From assembly GCA_013043705.1 (NCBI GenBank), contig JABDNS010000117.1:1-33348 (forward strand): a stretch of DNA of 33,348 nt, read 5' to 3'. Source of the stretch: Pseudomonadales bacterium (GTDB lineage: Bacteria; Pseudomonadota; Gammaproteobacteria; Pseudomonadales; UBA7434). A model generated the notes under the pieces. It did not search any database. It had not been told where the DNA came from and was given only the letters and a program-made list of their open reading frames with translations. Positions within the stretch are counted from its first letter, which is position 1, and every line of letters begins with the position of its first letter. Shown piece by piece: positions 1-8,854 of this stretch. Position numbers and translations under genes: made by a program.

Positions 1-196
1 AAGCCAGGAACAGGTCGTTGGCGGCCAGGGTTTGTAGCAATTTATCGCCAGCTGGAACCGAGATGGTTTTCTCGCCATTGATTTCTATATTGACGTTGCC
101 GCTGCTAACCAGCTGCGAGCGGGCAAATAGAATAACAACCACCAGTGCCAGTACGATGGCGGTGAACATTGCTACACCCAAACTGATTTCATTCAT
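1..196 (-). CDS. nqrF: Na+-NQR subunit F, N-terminal part only
   Basis: NqrF is the NADH-oxidising subunit of the Na+-translocating NADH:quinone reductase and carries FAD and a 2Fe-2S centre. Only the first 65 residues are inside the window; the gene runs off the left edge. Reading from the ATG at 196 gives [20 protein letters not shown] and onward: one membrane anchor at about residues 5-25, then the start of a ferredoxin-like domain ([20 protein letters not shown]). That is the standard NqrF beginning. The 2Fe-2S cysteines, FAD and NADH domains are outside the window. Only a weak ribosome-binding site is seen. It follows nqrE in the same direction, but across an unusually long 257-base gap that holds a structured repeat. 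Confidence 0.93.
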   Translation of the reverse strand, partial: MNEISLGVAMFTAIVLALVVVILFARSQLVSSGNVNIEINGEKTISVPAGDKLLQTLAANDLFLA

Positions 197-453
197 GGTT
201 CTGTCGCTTTGGTTAAATTGCTTGTTGTTACTGCATAAAACTAAATTTGTATAGAGCTTTGCTCATGGGGTCGCTATAACGCACCCCTTGATATGGCACG
301 ATCGCAGAGGAGCACCGTAAGGTGTTGCGCTTGCATGACCGTACGGCGGCATGGACGCCGCCGTCGAGCGTACACGGATGTATTTACAGCGTGTCATGCA
401 AGCGCGATAGCTGACGGTGTTCCTCGGATTCCTGGTTCATTTCATCAAAAAGT
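197..453. other. Long nqrE-nqrF intergenic spacer
   Basis: No gene is seen. Besides the palindromic repeat at 307-425 it holds a small hairpin, GGGGT (267-271) with ACCCC (283-287), without a T-tract on either strand, so it is not a convincing terminator. The other junctions in this operon (nqrA/B, B/C, C/D, D/E) overlap or are separated by 12 bases or fewer, so this spacer stands out. Confidence 0.7.
307..425. repeat. Palindromic REP/MITE-like element inside the nqr operon
   Basis: Two 33-base arms, 307-339 and 393-425, are inverted copies matching at 28 of 33 positions; they begin GAGGARCACCGT and end GCGCTTGCATGAC. The 53-base centre holds a perfect 8-bp hairpin, ACGGCGGC (343-350) with GCCGCCGT (357-364) and loop ATGGAC, followed by ACACGGATGTATTTACAGCG (371-390). 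From memory, sequences of the type ACAxGGATGTATTCACAGCG recur in spacers of marine gammaproteobacterial genomes, which would make this one member of a dispersed family. It encodes nothing. There is no other copy that I noticed in this window. Confidence 0.75.
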
Positions 454-1062
454 TTAAATATCAATACCACCGAAGGACATAAAGCCAAGTGACATCAGCC
501 CCACGGTAATAAACGTTATGCCAAGGCCACGCAGGCCCTCGGGCACATCGCTGTACTTGAGTTTTTCGCGAATGCCCGCCAACGCCACGATCGCCAGGGC
601 CCAGCCTACTCCGGCACCCGCGCCAAAAACTACACTTTCGGGCAGGTTGTAATCGCGCTCAACCATGAAAAGCGAAGCGCCAAGAATGGCACAGTTCACG
701 GTTATCAATGGCAGGAATACGCCCAGCGCGTTGTACAGCGCGGGCACATATTTATCGAGAAACATCTCGAGAATCTGCACGCTTGCTGCTATTACGCCGA
801 TGTAGCTCAAAAAGCCCAAAAAGCTCAGATCAACATCGGGGTAGCCCGCCCAGGCCAGCGCACCATCGGCCAGGAAATTATGGTAGATAATATTATTTAG
901 TGGCGTTGTGAGCGTTAACACCACGATTACCGCGATGCCCAAACCCAGCGCGGCTTCAACTCTTTTGGAAATGGCCAGAAAAGTACACATGCCCAAAAAG
1001 AATGCCAGCGCCATGTTTTCGATAAAAACTGCGCGTACGAAGAGACTCAAATAATGTTCCAT
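454..1062 (-). CDS. nqrE: Na+-NQR subunit E
   Basis: NqrE is one of the two homologous six-helix membrane subunits (D and E) that together hold an intramembrane iron-sulphur centre and form part of the Na+ and electron path of Na+-NQR. The 202-residue protein begins [20 protein letters not shown], has about six hydrophobic segments, and keeps one conserved Cys in each half (FFLGMCTF near residue 26 and TVNCAILG near 120), as expected for the metal site. The length is normal for the family. Its ATG overlaps the nqrD stop as TAATG, which indicates translational coupling. Confidence 0.97.
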   Translation of the reverse strand: MEHYLSLFVRAVFIENMALAFFLGMCTFLAISKRVEAALGLGIAVIVVLTLTTPLNNIIYHNFLADGALAWAGYPDVDLSFLGFLSYIGVIAASVQILEMFLDKYVPALYNALGVFLPLITVNCAILGASLFMVERDYNLPESVVFGAGAGVGWALAIVALAGIREKLKYSDVPEGLRGLGITFITVGLMSLGFMSFGGIDI

Positions 1063-1727
1063 TACAGTGCCTCCCTCAATGTTGAGTTCTGGGTAATCTT
1101 GAACTCCTCTTCCTCAACTTGCTCGGTCTTGGCGCTGCGCAGCACCCAGATGAAGAAGCCAATCAGGAAAAATGCACTTGGCGGCAATAGCATCATACCG
1201 TTTGCTACATACCAGCCCCCTTCGTTAGACAAGCTGAGGATCTCATAGCCAAACAACTTGCCCGCGCCAAACAGCTCGCGGAAAAAGCCTACCGCAAGCA
1301 AAACAATACTGTAGCCCAGGCCGTTGCCCACGCCATCCAGGAAACTTGGCCAGGGCGGGTTTTTCATTGCATAGGCCTCGGCGCGGCCCATAACAATACA
1401 GTTGGTGATGATCAGGCCGACAAAAACCGACAGCTGCTTGCTAATGTCGTACGCCACCGCTTTGAGTATCTGGTCGACAACGATTACCAGCGACGCGATG
1501 ATAATCATCTGCACGATAATTCGAATGCTGTTGGGGATATGCTTGCGCACCACAGATACAAAAAGGTTCGAGAAGGCGCAAACCGCGGTTAAGGCAATAC
1601 ACATTACGAAGGTAGTTTGCAGGCTAGTGGTAACAGCCAGCGCCGAGCAGATTCCAAGGATCTGTAGCGCGATTGGGTTGTTGTCGAAAATTGGCGACAA
1701 CAGTGTTTTCTTGGCATCGACACTCAT
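1062..1727 (-). CDS. nqrD: Na+-NQR subunit D
   Basis: Polytopic inner-membrane subunit, 221 residues, paralogue of NqrE with inverted topology. Begins [20 protein letters not shown]; the two half-site cysteines are in [10 protein letters not shown] (near residue 28) and [19 protein letters not shown] (near 110), both typical of NqrD/RnfE. GGGGA lies about 8 bases before the ATG. The gap from the nqrC stop is 12 bases, and the stop overlaps the nqrE start by one base. The C-terminal tail ([19 protein letters not shown]) is somewhat acidic and variable. Confidence 0.97.
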   Translation of the reverse strand: MSVDAKKTLLSPIFDNNPIALQILGICSALAVTTSLQTTFVMCIALTAVCAFSNLFVSVVRKHIPNSIRIIVQMIIIASLVIVVDQILKAVAYDISKQLSVFVGLIITNCIVMGRAEAYAMKNPPWPSFLDGVGNGLGYSIVLLAVGFFRELFGAGKLFGYEILSLSNEGGWYVANGMMLLPPSAFFLIGFFIWVLRSAKTEQVEEEEFKITQNSTLREAL

Positions 1728-1739
1728 TATTAAAATCCC

Positions 1740-2510
1740 CTAGGCATCGCCGCGCTTGTAGTTTTCAAGGAAAGGCTGGAAACCGTTTTCACCCAACCAG
1801 AACTGGACAAGATTAGTAACCCCGCGGCTGGTGAGCGTTGCGCCGGCCAGGCCGTCAACGCGGTAGCTGGCGTTGGTTTCACCCTGGCTGACTGTGCCCT
1901 TCTTTAATGCCAGCTCGACTTCACCGTTTTTATAAACCTGTTTGCCAGGCCAGATTGCTTTCCAGCGCGGGTTGTCCACTTCTCCGCCAAGCCCGGGCGT
2001 TTCAGCGTGATCATAGAAGCCCAGGCCTGCCACGGTATTTAAATCGTCTTCCAGCGCAACGAAACCGTACAGCGTAGACCAGAGCCCGTAACCGTGCACT
2101 GGCAGGATTAGTTTATCGAGTTCGCCGTTGTCGCCTTCAACAATATAGACCAGCGCTTTATTTTCACGCCGGGAAATTTTCGCAATATCTTCGCTGCCCG
2201 ACAGTTTGATAGAGCGGGACGGGTCTTTCGCTGCCTTACGCTGGTCAAACGACGATGGGTCGCCTTCAACAAACTGGCCGCTCTGAAGATCGACTAGCCG
2301 AGTATCAATTGCAGCAAACTGTTCATCGACAGACTGGCCCTTTTCGTACATACCCGCAGCAAGCAAAATATTTCGCTTGCGGTCGATGTCTTTGTTGATC
2401 TGTTGCAGTGGGCGCAATTTAACTGCGGCGGTAGAGACGACTACCGAGCATACGATGCACAGTAGCAACGCGACCCCGAGCGTTTTGCCAATCGAATCTT
2501 TGTTAGCCAC
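1740..2510 (-). CDS. nqrC: Na+-NQR subunit C (covalent FMN), GTG start
   Basis: NqrC is a single-anchor periplasmic subunit with a covalently bound FMN. I place the start at the GTG at 2510 ([20 protein letters not shown]), not at the in-frame ATG at 2546: GGAGG lies 7 bases upstream of the GTG, the resulting N-terminus matches known NqrC proteins, and the protein becomes 256 residues, the usual size. One membrane segment spans about residues 12-32. The flavinylation motif is LAGATLTS near the C-terminus, and the acceptor Thr falls at residue 225, the same number as I recall for Vibrio cholerae NqrC. The start lies inside the end of nqrB (8-base overlap). Confidence 0.96.
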   Translation of the reverse strand: MANKDSIGKTLGVALLLCIVCSVVVSTAAVKLRPLQQINKDIDRKRNILLAAGMYEKGQSVDEQFAAIDTRLVDLQSGQFVEGDPSSFDQRKAAKDPSRSIKLSGSEDIAKISRRENKALVYIVEGDNGELDKLILPVHGYGLWSTLYGFVALEDDLNTVAGLGFYDHAETPGLGGEVDNPRWKAIWPGKQVYKNGEVELALKKGTVSQGETNASYRVDGLAGATLTSRGVTNLVQFWLGENGFQPFLENYKRGDA

Positions 2511-3702
2511 GCGCCAACCTCCGCTTGATATTACTTTGCACCACAAAATGATCGATTAGCGGTGCGAACAGGTTTGCGAACAATATCGCGAGCATGATTC
2601 CTTCAGGGAAGGCAGGGTTTACAACGCGAATCAAAATAGTCATCAAACCAATTAAAACGCCGTACCAGAATCGCCCGGTGTTGGTCATAGCGGCTGATAC
2701 CGGGTCGGTCGTCATAAACACCAGCCCGAACATAAAGCCACCAATAACAAGATGCCAGTGCCACGGCACATTAAACATTAAATTGCCGTCACCGCCGATG
2801 AAGTTGAATAAAGTACTTAGCGCGAACATACCCACAAAGGTGCCCAGCATAATGCGCCAGGAGGCGACGCCGGTGCCCAATAATATTAACGCACCAATGC
2901 CGATGGCCAGCGTAGAGGTTTCTCCCACCGAGCCATGTATATTGCCAAGAAACGCGTTCATCCAGCCGATCTCGGTCTGCAATGCCTCGACGCCGCCAGA
3001 TGCGGCGTGCGAAAGTGCTGTCGCGCCTGAATAGCCGTCTACCGCTGTCCATACGCCATCGCCAGACATAAACGCGGGGTAGGCAAAATATAAAAAGGCA
3101 CGACCGGTGAGCGCGGGGTTAAGAAAATTCTTGCCGGTGCCGCCAAACACTTCTTTGCCCACCACAATGCCAAAACTAATACCCATGGCCACCATCCACA
3201 GTGGCAGGCTGGGTGGGCAAGTCAGCGCAAAAAGAATAGAGGTTACAAAAAAGCCTTCGTTAATTTCATGCCCACGGCGTATCGCGAACAACACTTCCCA
3301 GATGCCACCAACCACGAACGTGACAAGATATATAGGCACAAAATACATGGCGCCGTGAATAAAACAATCCCAGATACTGTTCGGGTCAAACCCGGCCAGC
3401 ATGCCGGTAAGCGCAACTCGCCAACTATCTGCAGCGGCGATGTCCCCGGCGGCTAAAATCAGGTTGGCCTGGTGGCCGACGTTGTACATGCCGTAAAACA
3501 TCGCCGGAAAAGCGGCCAGCCACACGGTGATCATGATGCGCTTGAGGTCGATACCATCGCGCACATGCGATGCACCCTTGGTTACCGATGACGGGCGATA
3601 AAAAATAGTGTCTACCGCTTCATACAATGCATACCAACGATCGTACTTGCCGCCCGGTGTAAAATACGGCTCCAGGTCGTCGAGAATTTTGCGTAAGGCC
3701 AT
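2503..3702 (-). CDS. nqrB: Na+-NQR subunit B (covalent FMN, ubiquinone site)
   Basis: Large membrane subunit carrying one covalent FMN, riboflavin and the ubiquinone pocket. The start chosen is the ATG at 3702 ([18 protein letters not shown]), which has AGAAGG 8 bases upstream and matches the family N-terminus; a TTG at 3723 is possible but lies inside nqrA. The protein is 399 residues with about ten hydrophobic segments. The flavinylation motif [10 protein letters not shown] has its Thr at residue 228. [20 protein letters not shown] is the typical NqrB/RnfD segment. The gap from the nqrA stop is 4 bases, and the end overlaps the nqrC start. Confidence 0.97.
   Translation of the reverse strand: MALRKILDDLEPYFTPGGKYDRWYALYEAVDTIFYRPSSVTKGASHVRDGIDLKRIMITVWLAAFPAMFYGMYNVGHQANLILAAGDIAAADSWRVALTGMLAGFDPNSIWDCFIHGAMYFVPIYLVTFVVGGIWEVLFAIRRGHEINEGFFVTSILFALTCPPSLPLWMVAMGISFGIVVGKEVFGGTGKNFLNPALTGRAFLYFAYPAFMSGDGVWTAVDGYSGATALSHAASGGVEALQTEIGWMNAFLGNIHGSVGETSTLAIGIGALILLGTGVASWRIMLGTFVGMFALSTLFNFIGGDGNLMFNVPWHWHLVIGGFMFGLVFMTTDPVSAAMTNTGRFWYGVLIGLMTILIRVVNPAFPEGIMLAILFANLFAPLIDHFVVQSNIKRRLARG
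2518..2522 (-). promoter_or_regulatory. Ribosome-binding site deciding the nqrC GTG start
   Basis: GGAGG on the minus strand, 7 bases before the GTG at 2510 and inside the last codons of nqrB. It supports the short NqrC and argues against the longer reading frame. Confidence 0.8.
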
Positions 3703-3706
3703 CTGC

Positions 3707-5047
3707 TTAACCTTCTTTTTCAATGCGCGTTAAGTTGTCGCGCAGGATGGGGCCGTATTCGTACTTGCCGGAGCAAACGTAAGTACACAGGGCAAGGTCT
3801 TCTTCGTCGAGCTCCAAACACCCAAGCGTTTGCGCGCTAGCGGTATCGCCAACAATCAGCGATCGCAGTAGTTGCGTGGGCAAAATATCCAGTGGCATCA
3901 CTTTTTCAAAGTTGCCAATTGGCACCATAGCGCGATCAGAGCCATTGGTAGTGGTTGAGAATGGCAATAATTTATCGCGGGAAAGTGCGGAAATAAAGGT
4001 TCGCGTGACCGAGTGCTTGTTAAAACCTGCTCGCAAATACGACATAAATTCGCGGTCGCGGCCTTCAGGCAATATGGTAACTTGCTGGTGGTATCGACCC
4101 AGGTACGCGTAGGGCCCGCGCGCTTTGCGGCCATTGAACACAGAGCCGGACAACACGCGATTGTCGCCGCCACTGTGCTCGCCGGCGACGAGCTCGTCGG
4201 TGCTAGCACCCAGCCTGGTTTTTAATAGCCGCGGTTTATCTACCGCAGGCCCGCCCAAGGCAACGATGCGCTCAACATCAATGCGACCTTCGCTAAACAA
4301 TACGCCTAGCGCAATCACATCCTGGTAGTTAATCCACAGCACACTGCGCTTGCTGGAGGCGGGGCACAGGTGATGTATATGCGTACCGGCGAGCCCGGCC
4401 GGGTGCGGGCCGGTAAATGTTTCCTGCACCGCACCGGAGTTACCCAGCTCAATATTTACACCCTCGGCGGTGCAGCAAAATAGCTTCTCTGCACCGAGCC
4501 GCGATAGTATCGTTAAACCATTCGTGAAATCGTTTTCACGCGAGGCGATGATCAGCGCCGGGTCTGCAGCCAGGGGGTTGGTATCTATGGCGGTCACGAA
4601 GATCGCCGCAGGCTTCGCGTCCGGTGCAGGCACTTTACTGTAGGGGCGTGTTCGCAATGCTGTCCAGGCGCCACTGTCTAGCATGCGCTCGCGCACTGCC
4701 TGGTTAGATAGCGATGCCAGTTGCCCAGGCGCAACCGCGTCGTAGCTAAGCGCAGCGTCGCCATCAAGTTCGATAACAACCGACTGCAACGCACGCTTTT
4801 CCCCACGATTGATTGCCGCAACACGACCAGCGCCAGGCGCTGTATACCTGACACCCGGGGTTTTCTTGTCGGTGAACAAAAGCTGACCCAGTTTAACGCT
4901 ATCGCCCTCGGTAACTTCCATGGTGGGCTTCATGCCAACATAGTCAAAGCCGATCAGGGCAACGGAGCGGGCGCGTGCGCCCTGCTCGATGCTTTGCTGC
5001 GGGGCGCCACCGATAGGCAGGTCGAGTCCGCGTTTGATTTTGATCAT
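3707..5047 (-). CDS. nqrA: Na+-NQR subunit A
   Basis: Peripheral cytoplasmic subunit of Na+-NQR with no flavin or metal cofactor, first gene of the operon. The 446 residues begin [20 protein letters not shown], as in known NqrA proteins, with an N-terminal barrel-sandwich region ([19 protein letters not shown]), a Rossmann-like middle ([15 protein letters not shown]) and a C-terminal stretch ending [20 protein letters not shown], where RnfC-like relatives keep cysteine motifs but NqrA keeps only remnants. Length is normal. The 5' spacer before it (5048-5350) should hold the operon promoter. Confidence 0.97.
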   Translation of the reverse strand: MIKIKRGLDLPIGGAPQQSIEQGARARSVALIGFDYVGMKPTMEVTEGDSVKLGQLLFTDKKTPGVRYTAPGAGRVAAINRGEKRALQSVVIELDGDAALSYDAVAPGQLASLSNQAVRERMLDSGAWTALRTRPYSKVPAPDAKPAAIFVTAIDTNPLAADPALIIASRENDFTNGLTILSRLGAEKLFCCTAEGVNIELGNSGAVQETFTGPHPAGLAGTHIHHLCPASSKRSVLWINYQDVIALGVLFSEGRIDVERIVALGGPAVDKPRLLKTRLGASTDELVAGEHSGGDNRVLSGSVFNGRKARGPYAYLGRYHQQVTILPEGRDREFMSYLRAGFNKHSVTRTFISALSRDKLLPFSTTTNGSDRAMVPIGNFEKVMPLDILPTQLLRSLIVGDTASAQTLGCLELDEEDLALCTYVCSGKYEYGPILRDNLTRIEKEG

Positions 5048-5350
5048 TTAAAGCTGTTCCCGGCGTTGGCTATCAGGCAATGTGTTAGCGCGCTGCGCGG
5101 CTTGAAGTGGATCTGCGTGGCGCAATCTGACAGCAGTGGTTCGTTATGGGTAATGCTCGCTTTTCTGGCGCTAATTTAGCCAGTAGGATGCGCATCGACC
5201 CCGTGTTTCAGGAAGCAATAATGTGCCCATTTGAAGGCCACGAAAGTATAGTGGCGCGCCCAACAAATCACCACAGCTGGGCGCGCCGATGTAGATATTC
5301 AACACTATTGCTAGTGCGGATGCCGGTGTCGTGCCCGGCGGCGTCCACAC
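5048..5350. other. Spacer upstream of nqrA
   Basis: About 300 bases without a convincing gene between gap (ends at 5351) and nqrA (starts at 5047), both on the minus strand. It contains the inverted repeat at 5253-5287 and, directly next to it, a minus-strand TATACT (5245-5250) that could be a -10 box for the nqr operon. I do not see a good -35 at the right spacing. No terminator with a T-tract is seen for gap. Confidence 0.5.
5253..5287. repeat. Inverted repeat GGCGCGCCC-N17-GGGCGCGCC
   Basis: Perfect 9-bp arms at 5253-5261 and 5279-5287 with a 17-base spacer. It lies 64 bases past the gap stop and just upstream of a minus-strand TATACT. It lacks a following T-run, so an operator or mRNA hairpin at the nqr promoter is as likely as a terminator of gap. 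Confidence 0.5.
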
Positions 5351-6835
5351 TCAATCTTTTGGATAAAGTTCGTAGCGCACACCGGCCATTTTTTCGATCA
5401 CGCGGTGAACCTGGCAAGCATAGCCAAATTCATTGTCGTACCATACATACAGTACTGCATTTTTACCATCGACCTTGGTGGCCTGCGCATCAAATACGCA
5501 GGCGTGCCTGGAGCCTACGAAATCGCTGGATACCGCTTCGGCTGAATTGATAAAGCTAATCTGCTTGCGCAGGTTTGAGTGTACGGCAGTTTTGCGGACG
5601 AACTCATTCAGTTCATCGCCTGTAGTTGCACGAGCCAGGCGCAAGTTCAGGATTGCCATCGAAACGTTGGGGGTCGGCACGCGGATAGCGCTACCTGAAA
5701 GCTTTCCGCTAAGCTCGGGCAAGACCTTGCCCACTGCAGCCACCGCGCCGGTTTCTGTGAGTACCATGTTTAGCGGTGCCGAGCGGCCGCGCCGATTGCC
5801 CTTATGATAGTTGTCGATCAAATTCTGGTCGTTGGTATAAGCATGCACTGTTTCAACATGGCCGCCTTCAACCCCGTACTCATCGTGTAGTGCCTTTAGC
5901 GGCGGTGTTATTGCATTGGTGGTGCAAGAGGCGGCGGAAAGAATCTCTTCGCTGCCAATGTCGCTATCATTAATACCCGCAACAATGTTTTTGATATCGC
6001 CCTTGCCAGGCGCCGTGAGGATAACCTTGCTGGTGCCTTTGGCTTTGAGGTGTAAGCCCAGGCCTTCACGATCCCGCCATTTACCGGTGTTGTCGATTAC
6101 CAGCGCATCACTAATCCCGTACTCGGTGTAGTCTATCTTTTCCGGCGCATCGGCGTAGATCACGCGCACCTCGTTACCGTTGGCGACGAATGAACAGCGC
6201 TCCTCGTCGACCCTGACCGTGCCGTTAAAAAGGCCGTGCACCGAGTCTGTTTCGAATAGCGATGCGCGCTTGATTAAATCGTTGGCGCCGCCTTTGCGAA
6301 CGACAATTGCGCGCAAGCGCAAAGTGTCACCGCCGCCGGTTTTTTCTATTAGCAACCTGGCCATCAAGCGGCCGATGCGGCCGAAGCCATAAAGCACCAC
6401 GTCCTGCGGTTTTTCAAGTGGCTTGCGGGTGCTGCCGATAAGCTCTTCAACCTGGCTGCGCACGTAAGCGTCCAGTGCTATCTCTTCGCCCGCCGAATTC
6501 TTATTTTCACCCTCAAAAAAATATTTGTTCGCGATACGGCCAACATCAACATGCGCGTGGCCTAACTTGTGTTGTGCCAGCGCCTGCAATACCGGAAAGG
6601 TTTCAAACTCAGACAGTTCGTTCTCCTCGATTTGCCGAACCGCGCGATGGTCGCGCATCATTTCAATGATCGATCGGTTTACCAACGGATGGCCATAAAT
6701 ATAGGTTTTCACGTTGTCTTTTCGATACAACTTGCCAACCAGCGGCAGCATGCCCTCTGCCAATGCTTCACGCTCTTTCCAGTCGGCAAAATAATCGTCG
6801 GGGCGTTGACGTTCGCGGCGTTCATATAACTTCAT
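5351..6835 (-). CDS. gap: Long-type glyceraldehyde-3-phosphate dehydrogenase
   Basis: NAD(P)-dependent phosphorylating GAPDH that interconverts glyceraldehyde-3-phosphate and 1,3-bisphosphoglycerate in the cytoplasm. The Rossmann motif YGFGRIGRLMARLL is at residues 149-162, the catalytic ASCTTNAITPP has Cys304, and HAYTNDQNL has His331. The protein has 494 residues, against about 335 for the common enzyme; the extra length is an N-terminal extension of about 145 residues, rich in charged helices. I recall the same long form next to nqrA in Pseudomonas, so this is a known subfamily rather than a fusion artefact. Start: ATG at 6835 with a purine-rich AGAGAAGAGAG just upstream. The role of the extension is unknown to me; a gluconeogenic or dedicated role is possible but not shown by the sequence. 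Confidence 0.93.
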   Translation of the reverse strand: MKLYERRERQRPDDYFADWKEREALAEGMLPLVGKLYRKDNVKTYIYGHPLVNRSIIEMMRDHRAVRQIEENELSEFETFPVLQALAQHKLGHAHVDVGRIANKYFFEGENKNSAGEEIALDAYVRSQVEELIGSTRKPLEKPQDVVLYGFGRIGRLMARLLIEKTGGGDTLRLRAIVVRKGGANDLIKRASLFETDSVHGLFNGTVRVDEERCSFVANGNEVRVIYADAPEKIDYTEYGISDALVIDNTGKWRDREGLGLHLKAKGTSKVILTAPGKGDIKNIVAGINDSDIGSEEILSAASCTTNAITPPLKALHDEYGVEGGHVETVHAYTNDQNLIDNYHKGNRRGRSAPLNMVLTETGAVAAVGKVLPELSGKLSGSAIRVPTPNVSMAILNLRLARATTGDELNEFVRKTAVHSNLRKQISFINSAEAVSSDFVGSRHACVFDAQATKVDGKNAVLYVWYDNEFGYACQVHRVIEKMAGVRYELYPKD

Positions 6836-6973
6836 ATTGCACTCTCTTCTCTTAATTTTCAGAAACTAGCGAAGGTTAGCCAGCCGCGTGCTGTTGCTGC
6901 AGCAGGCTGGAATAACTTCTGCCAGGCGCCCGTGTAGCGCGCACATAAACCCGGAAATCATCCAGCAAATGCA

Positions 6974-7002
6974 ATTATCCGGAATTGCCACGGTCGGAGC
7001 AA
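6974..7002 (-). promoter_or_regulatory. Candidate sigma-70 promoter for gap
   Basis: On the minus strand TTGCTC (7002-6997), a 17-base spacer and GATAAT (6979-6974), followed by about 130 bases of leader before the gap ATG. The -10 matches 5 of 6, the -35 only the TTG half. The leader also holds CCAGCC/GGCTGG arms at 6880-6885 and 6905-6910. Confidence 0.35.
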
Positions 7003-7035
7003 ACGCGTCTGCACCGGCGTGGCAACGTGGCCGTT

Positions 7036-7824
7036 CTAGCCCCCGGCTTCAGGCAATGGCCAGTCGAAATCCATGCTAACCGGGGCGTGATCGGAGAATC
7101 TCTCATCGCGATAGACTGAAACAGCTTTCGCGTGCGGGGTAAGCCCGGGGGTTAGCAGGTGATAGTCCAGCCGCCATCCTACGTTGTTGTCCCATGCACG
7201 GCCTCGATTAGACCACCAGGTGTACTCGCCCTCATCCTGATTGAGCAGGCGAAATCCGTCGACATAGCCCAGCTCATCAAAAAGGCTATCCAGCCACGCG
7301 CGCTCGACCGGCAGAAACCCGGAGTTTTTCTGGTTGGCTTTCCAGTTTTTCAGGTCGATTGGCTTGTGGCAGGTATTCCAGTCTGCACAAAGAATAAACT
7401 CGCGGCGCTTGCGCCGCAAAGACTTGAAATGGGGATATATGCGTTTGTGGAAGTCCAGTTTTTTAGCCAGCGCCTCGTCGCTACTGGAGCCGGACGGCAC
7501 ATACATGGAAACTACGCTTATACCTGGAAAATCAACCTGCAAATAGCGTCCTTCAGAATCGCATGGATCCCAGCCCAGCGAGCTGGTGATCTTTTGCGGT
7601 TTAATGCGCGAGTAAATCGCGGTGCCACTGTAACCTTTACGCTGGGCATCGTTGTAATAGCAATGGTAGCCATTGGGACAAAAAATTTCGTCATCAAGCT
7701 GGTGCTCTTGCGCCTTGGTTTCCTGTATGCACACCACATCGGCATTTTGTGTTTCGAGCCAGTCAAAAAAGCCCTTGCGCGCAGCGGCTCGAATACCGTT
7801 GACGTTAATTGTGATTACCCGCAT
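7036..7824 (-). CDS. xth: Exodeoxyribonuclease III / AP endonuclease family
   Basis: Mg2+-dependent endonuclease/exonuclease/phosphatase-fold enzyme of the ExoIII family, acting on abasic sites and 3'-blocked ends in base excision repair. Motifs along the 262 residues: ITINVNGIRAA (4-14), VCIQETKAQ with metal-binding Glu35, LGWDPCDSEGRYLQVDF, LCADWNTCHKPIDL with Asp148 and Asn150 (the usual Gly before Asp is Ala), VGWRLDYHLLT, and the terminal SDHAPVSMDF with His246. Start chosen at the ATG at 7824 (MRVITINVNG), which is where the family begins; an adjacent ATG at 7827 would add one residue, and a TTG at 7875 would add a 17-residue leader with no homology that I recognise. It is divergent from murI. 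Confidence 0.92.
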   Translation of the reverse strand: MRVITINVNGIRAAARKGFFDWLETQNADVVCIQETKAQEHQLDDEIFCPNGYHCYYNDAQRKGYSGTAIYSRIKPQKITSSLGWDPCDSEGRYLQVDFPGISVVSMYVPSGSSSDEALAKKLDFHKRIYPHFKSLRRKRREFILCADWNTCHKPIDLKNWKANQKNSGFLPVERAWLDSLFDELGYVDGFRLLNQDEGEYTWWSNRGRAWDNNVGWRLDYHLLTPGLTPHAKAVSVYRDERFSDHAPVSMDFDWPLPEAGG

Positions 7825-7978
7825 CATCCGCTCTTGCCTGCCCTCGTATAGCAATGTTGCCGGATTGTCTTGCAAACCCGGGGGCGCATTCTAACCTACC
7901 AATGCTGCTCCAGCACCGCATCAATACGCCTCACTGCGCGTTATTTTTGGAGAGCAGGAATCAATAGCACCAGCACTT

Positions 7979-8842
7979 ATGCCTAGCGTCGCAACCGAGC
8001 GAAATACTAGTACAAGGCGAGCCAGGGTTCTGGTATTTGACTCAGGCCTTGGCGGCTTAAGTATTTGCAAAGAAATTATTGCTGCAGATAGCGCTATCGA
8101 TATTAGCTATTTGTCGGACAATGCGGCGTTTCCGTATGGCACCAAGCAAGCACCGGATTTACTTCGGCGAGCCTCTGCCATTGTGCTGGCGGCGCAGCAG
8201 CAGTTACAGCCCGATTTGCTGGTTATCGCTTGTAACACCGCCAGTACCCTGGTTTTACCCACACTGCGCGAGCAGCTGGATATACCGGTGGTTGGTGTCG
8301 TGCCAGCAATCAAAACCGCCGCAGCCCAAACCAAAAGTGGCTGCATAGGCTTGCTCGCCACACCGGGCACGGTAGCGAGAACCTATACCCAGGACTTAAT
8401 TCGCCAGTTTGCGGCAAACATTAATGTCATCAGTGTGGGCAGCAGTGCGCTGGTCGAAATGATCGAGGCGCATATTTACGGTGCCACGCTTGACCAGTTG
8501 CAACTGGGCCGCATACTCGAGCAATTTGAAGCGCAGCCGGGCGGACAGGATATCGATATGTTGGTGCTGGGATGCACACATTTTCCGTTAATTGCAGAGC
8601 AGATAAGTACACTGCGACCCGCGTGGCAACTACTTGATTCGGGGGCGGCCATTGCCTCGCGCGTGCTGGCGTTGCTCGACAGGGAGAGCGCAACTGGCAC
8701 CGGGCACACGTTGGCGCAGCCAGGGCACGCCGGCTTAAGGCATCACGCTTACTTTAGCAAACCGCTTGAGCAGAGCGCCAGGCTCAATGAGTTTCTGGAC
8801 AAACTCGGCTTTTGCGCTGCGCAGGAATTTACCGGGGCTTGA
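7979..8842 (+). CDS. murI: Glutamate racemase
   Basis: Cofactor-independent racemase making D-glutamate for peptidoglycan. The two-cysteine acid/base pair is plain: ACNTAST with Cys85 and LGCTHFP with Cys199; the N-terminal DSGLGGLS (Asp21) and SDNAAFPYG match the family. The 287 residues are slightly longer than the 265-270 usual because of a 15-residue polar N-terminal tail before RVLVFDSG; a later start codon is not evident, and the ATG at 7979 has only a distant AGGA (18 bases away), so the true start is less certain than the identity. It is convergent with the FimV-like gene, 12 bases apart. Confidence 0.95.
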   Translation: MPSVATERNTSTRRARVLVFDSGLGGLSICKEIIAADSAIDISYLSDNAAFPYGTKQAPDLLRRASAIVLAAQQQLQPDLLVIACNTASTLVLPTLREQLDIPVVGVVPAIKTAAAQTKSGCIGLLATPGTVARTYTQDLIRQFAANINVISVGSSALVEMIEAHIYGATLDQLQLGRILEQFEAQPGGQDIDMLVLGCTHFPLIAEQISTLRPAWQLLDSGAAIASRVLALLDRESATGTGHTLAQPGHAGLRHHAYFSKPLEQSARLNEFLDKLGFCAAQEFTGA

Positions 8843-8854
8843 CTGGCAAGCGTA

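Noticed and set aside
7159-7851. A 230-codon plus-strand frame opposite xth
   Set aside because: Shadow of the exonuclease III gene; no domain, and no ribosome-binding site.
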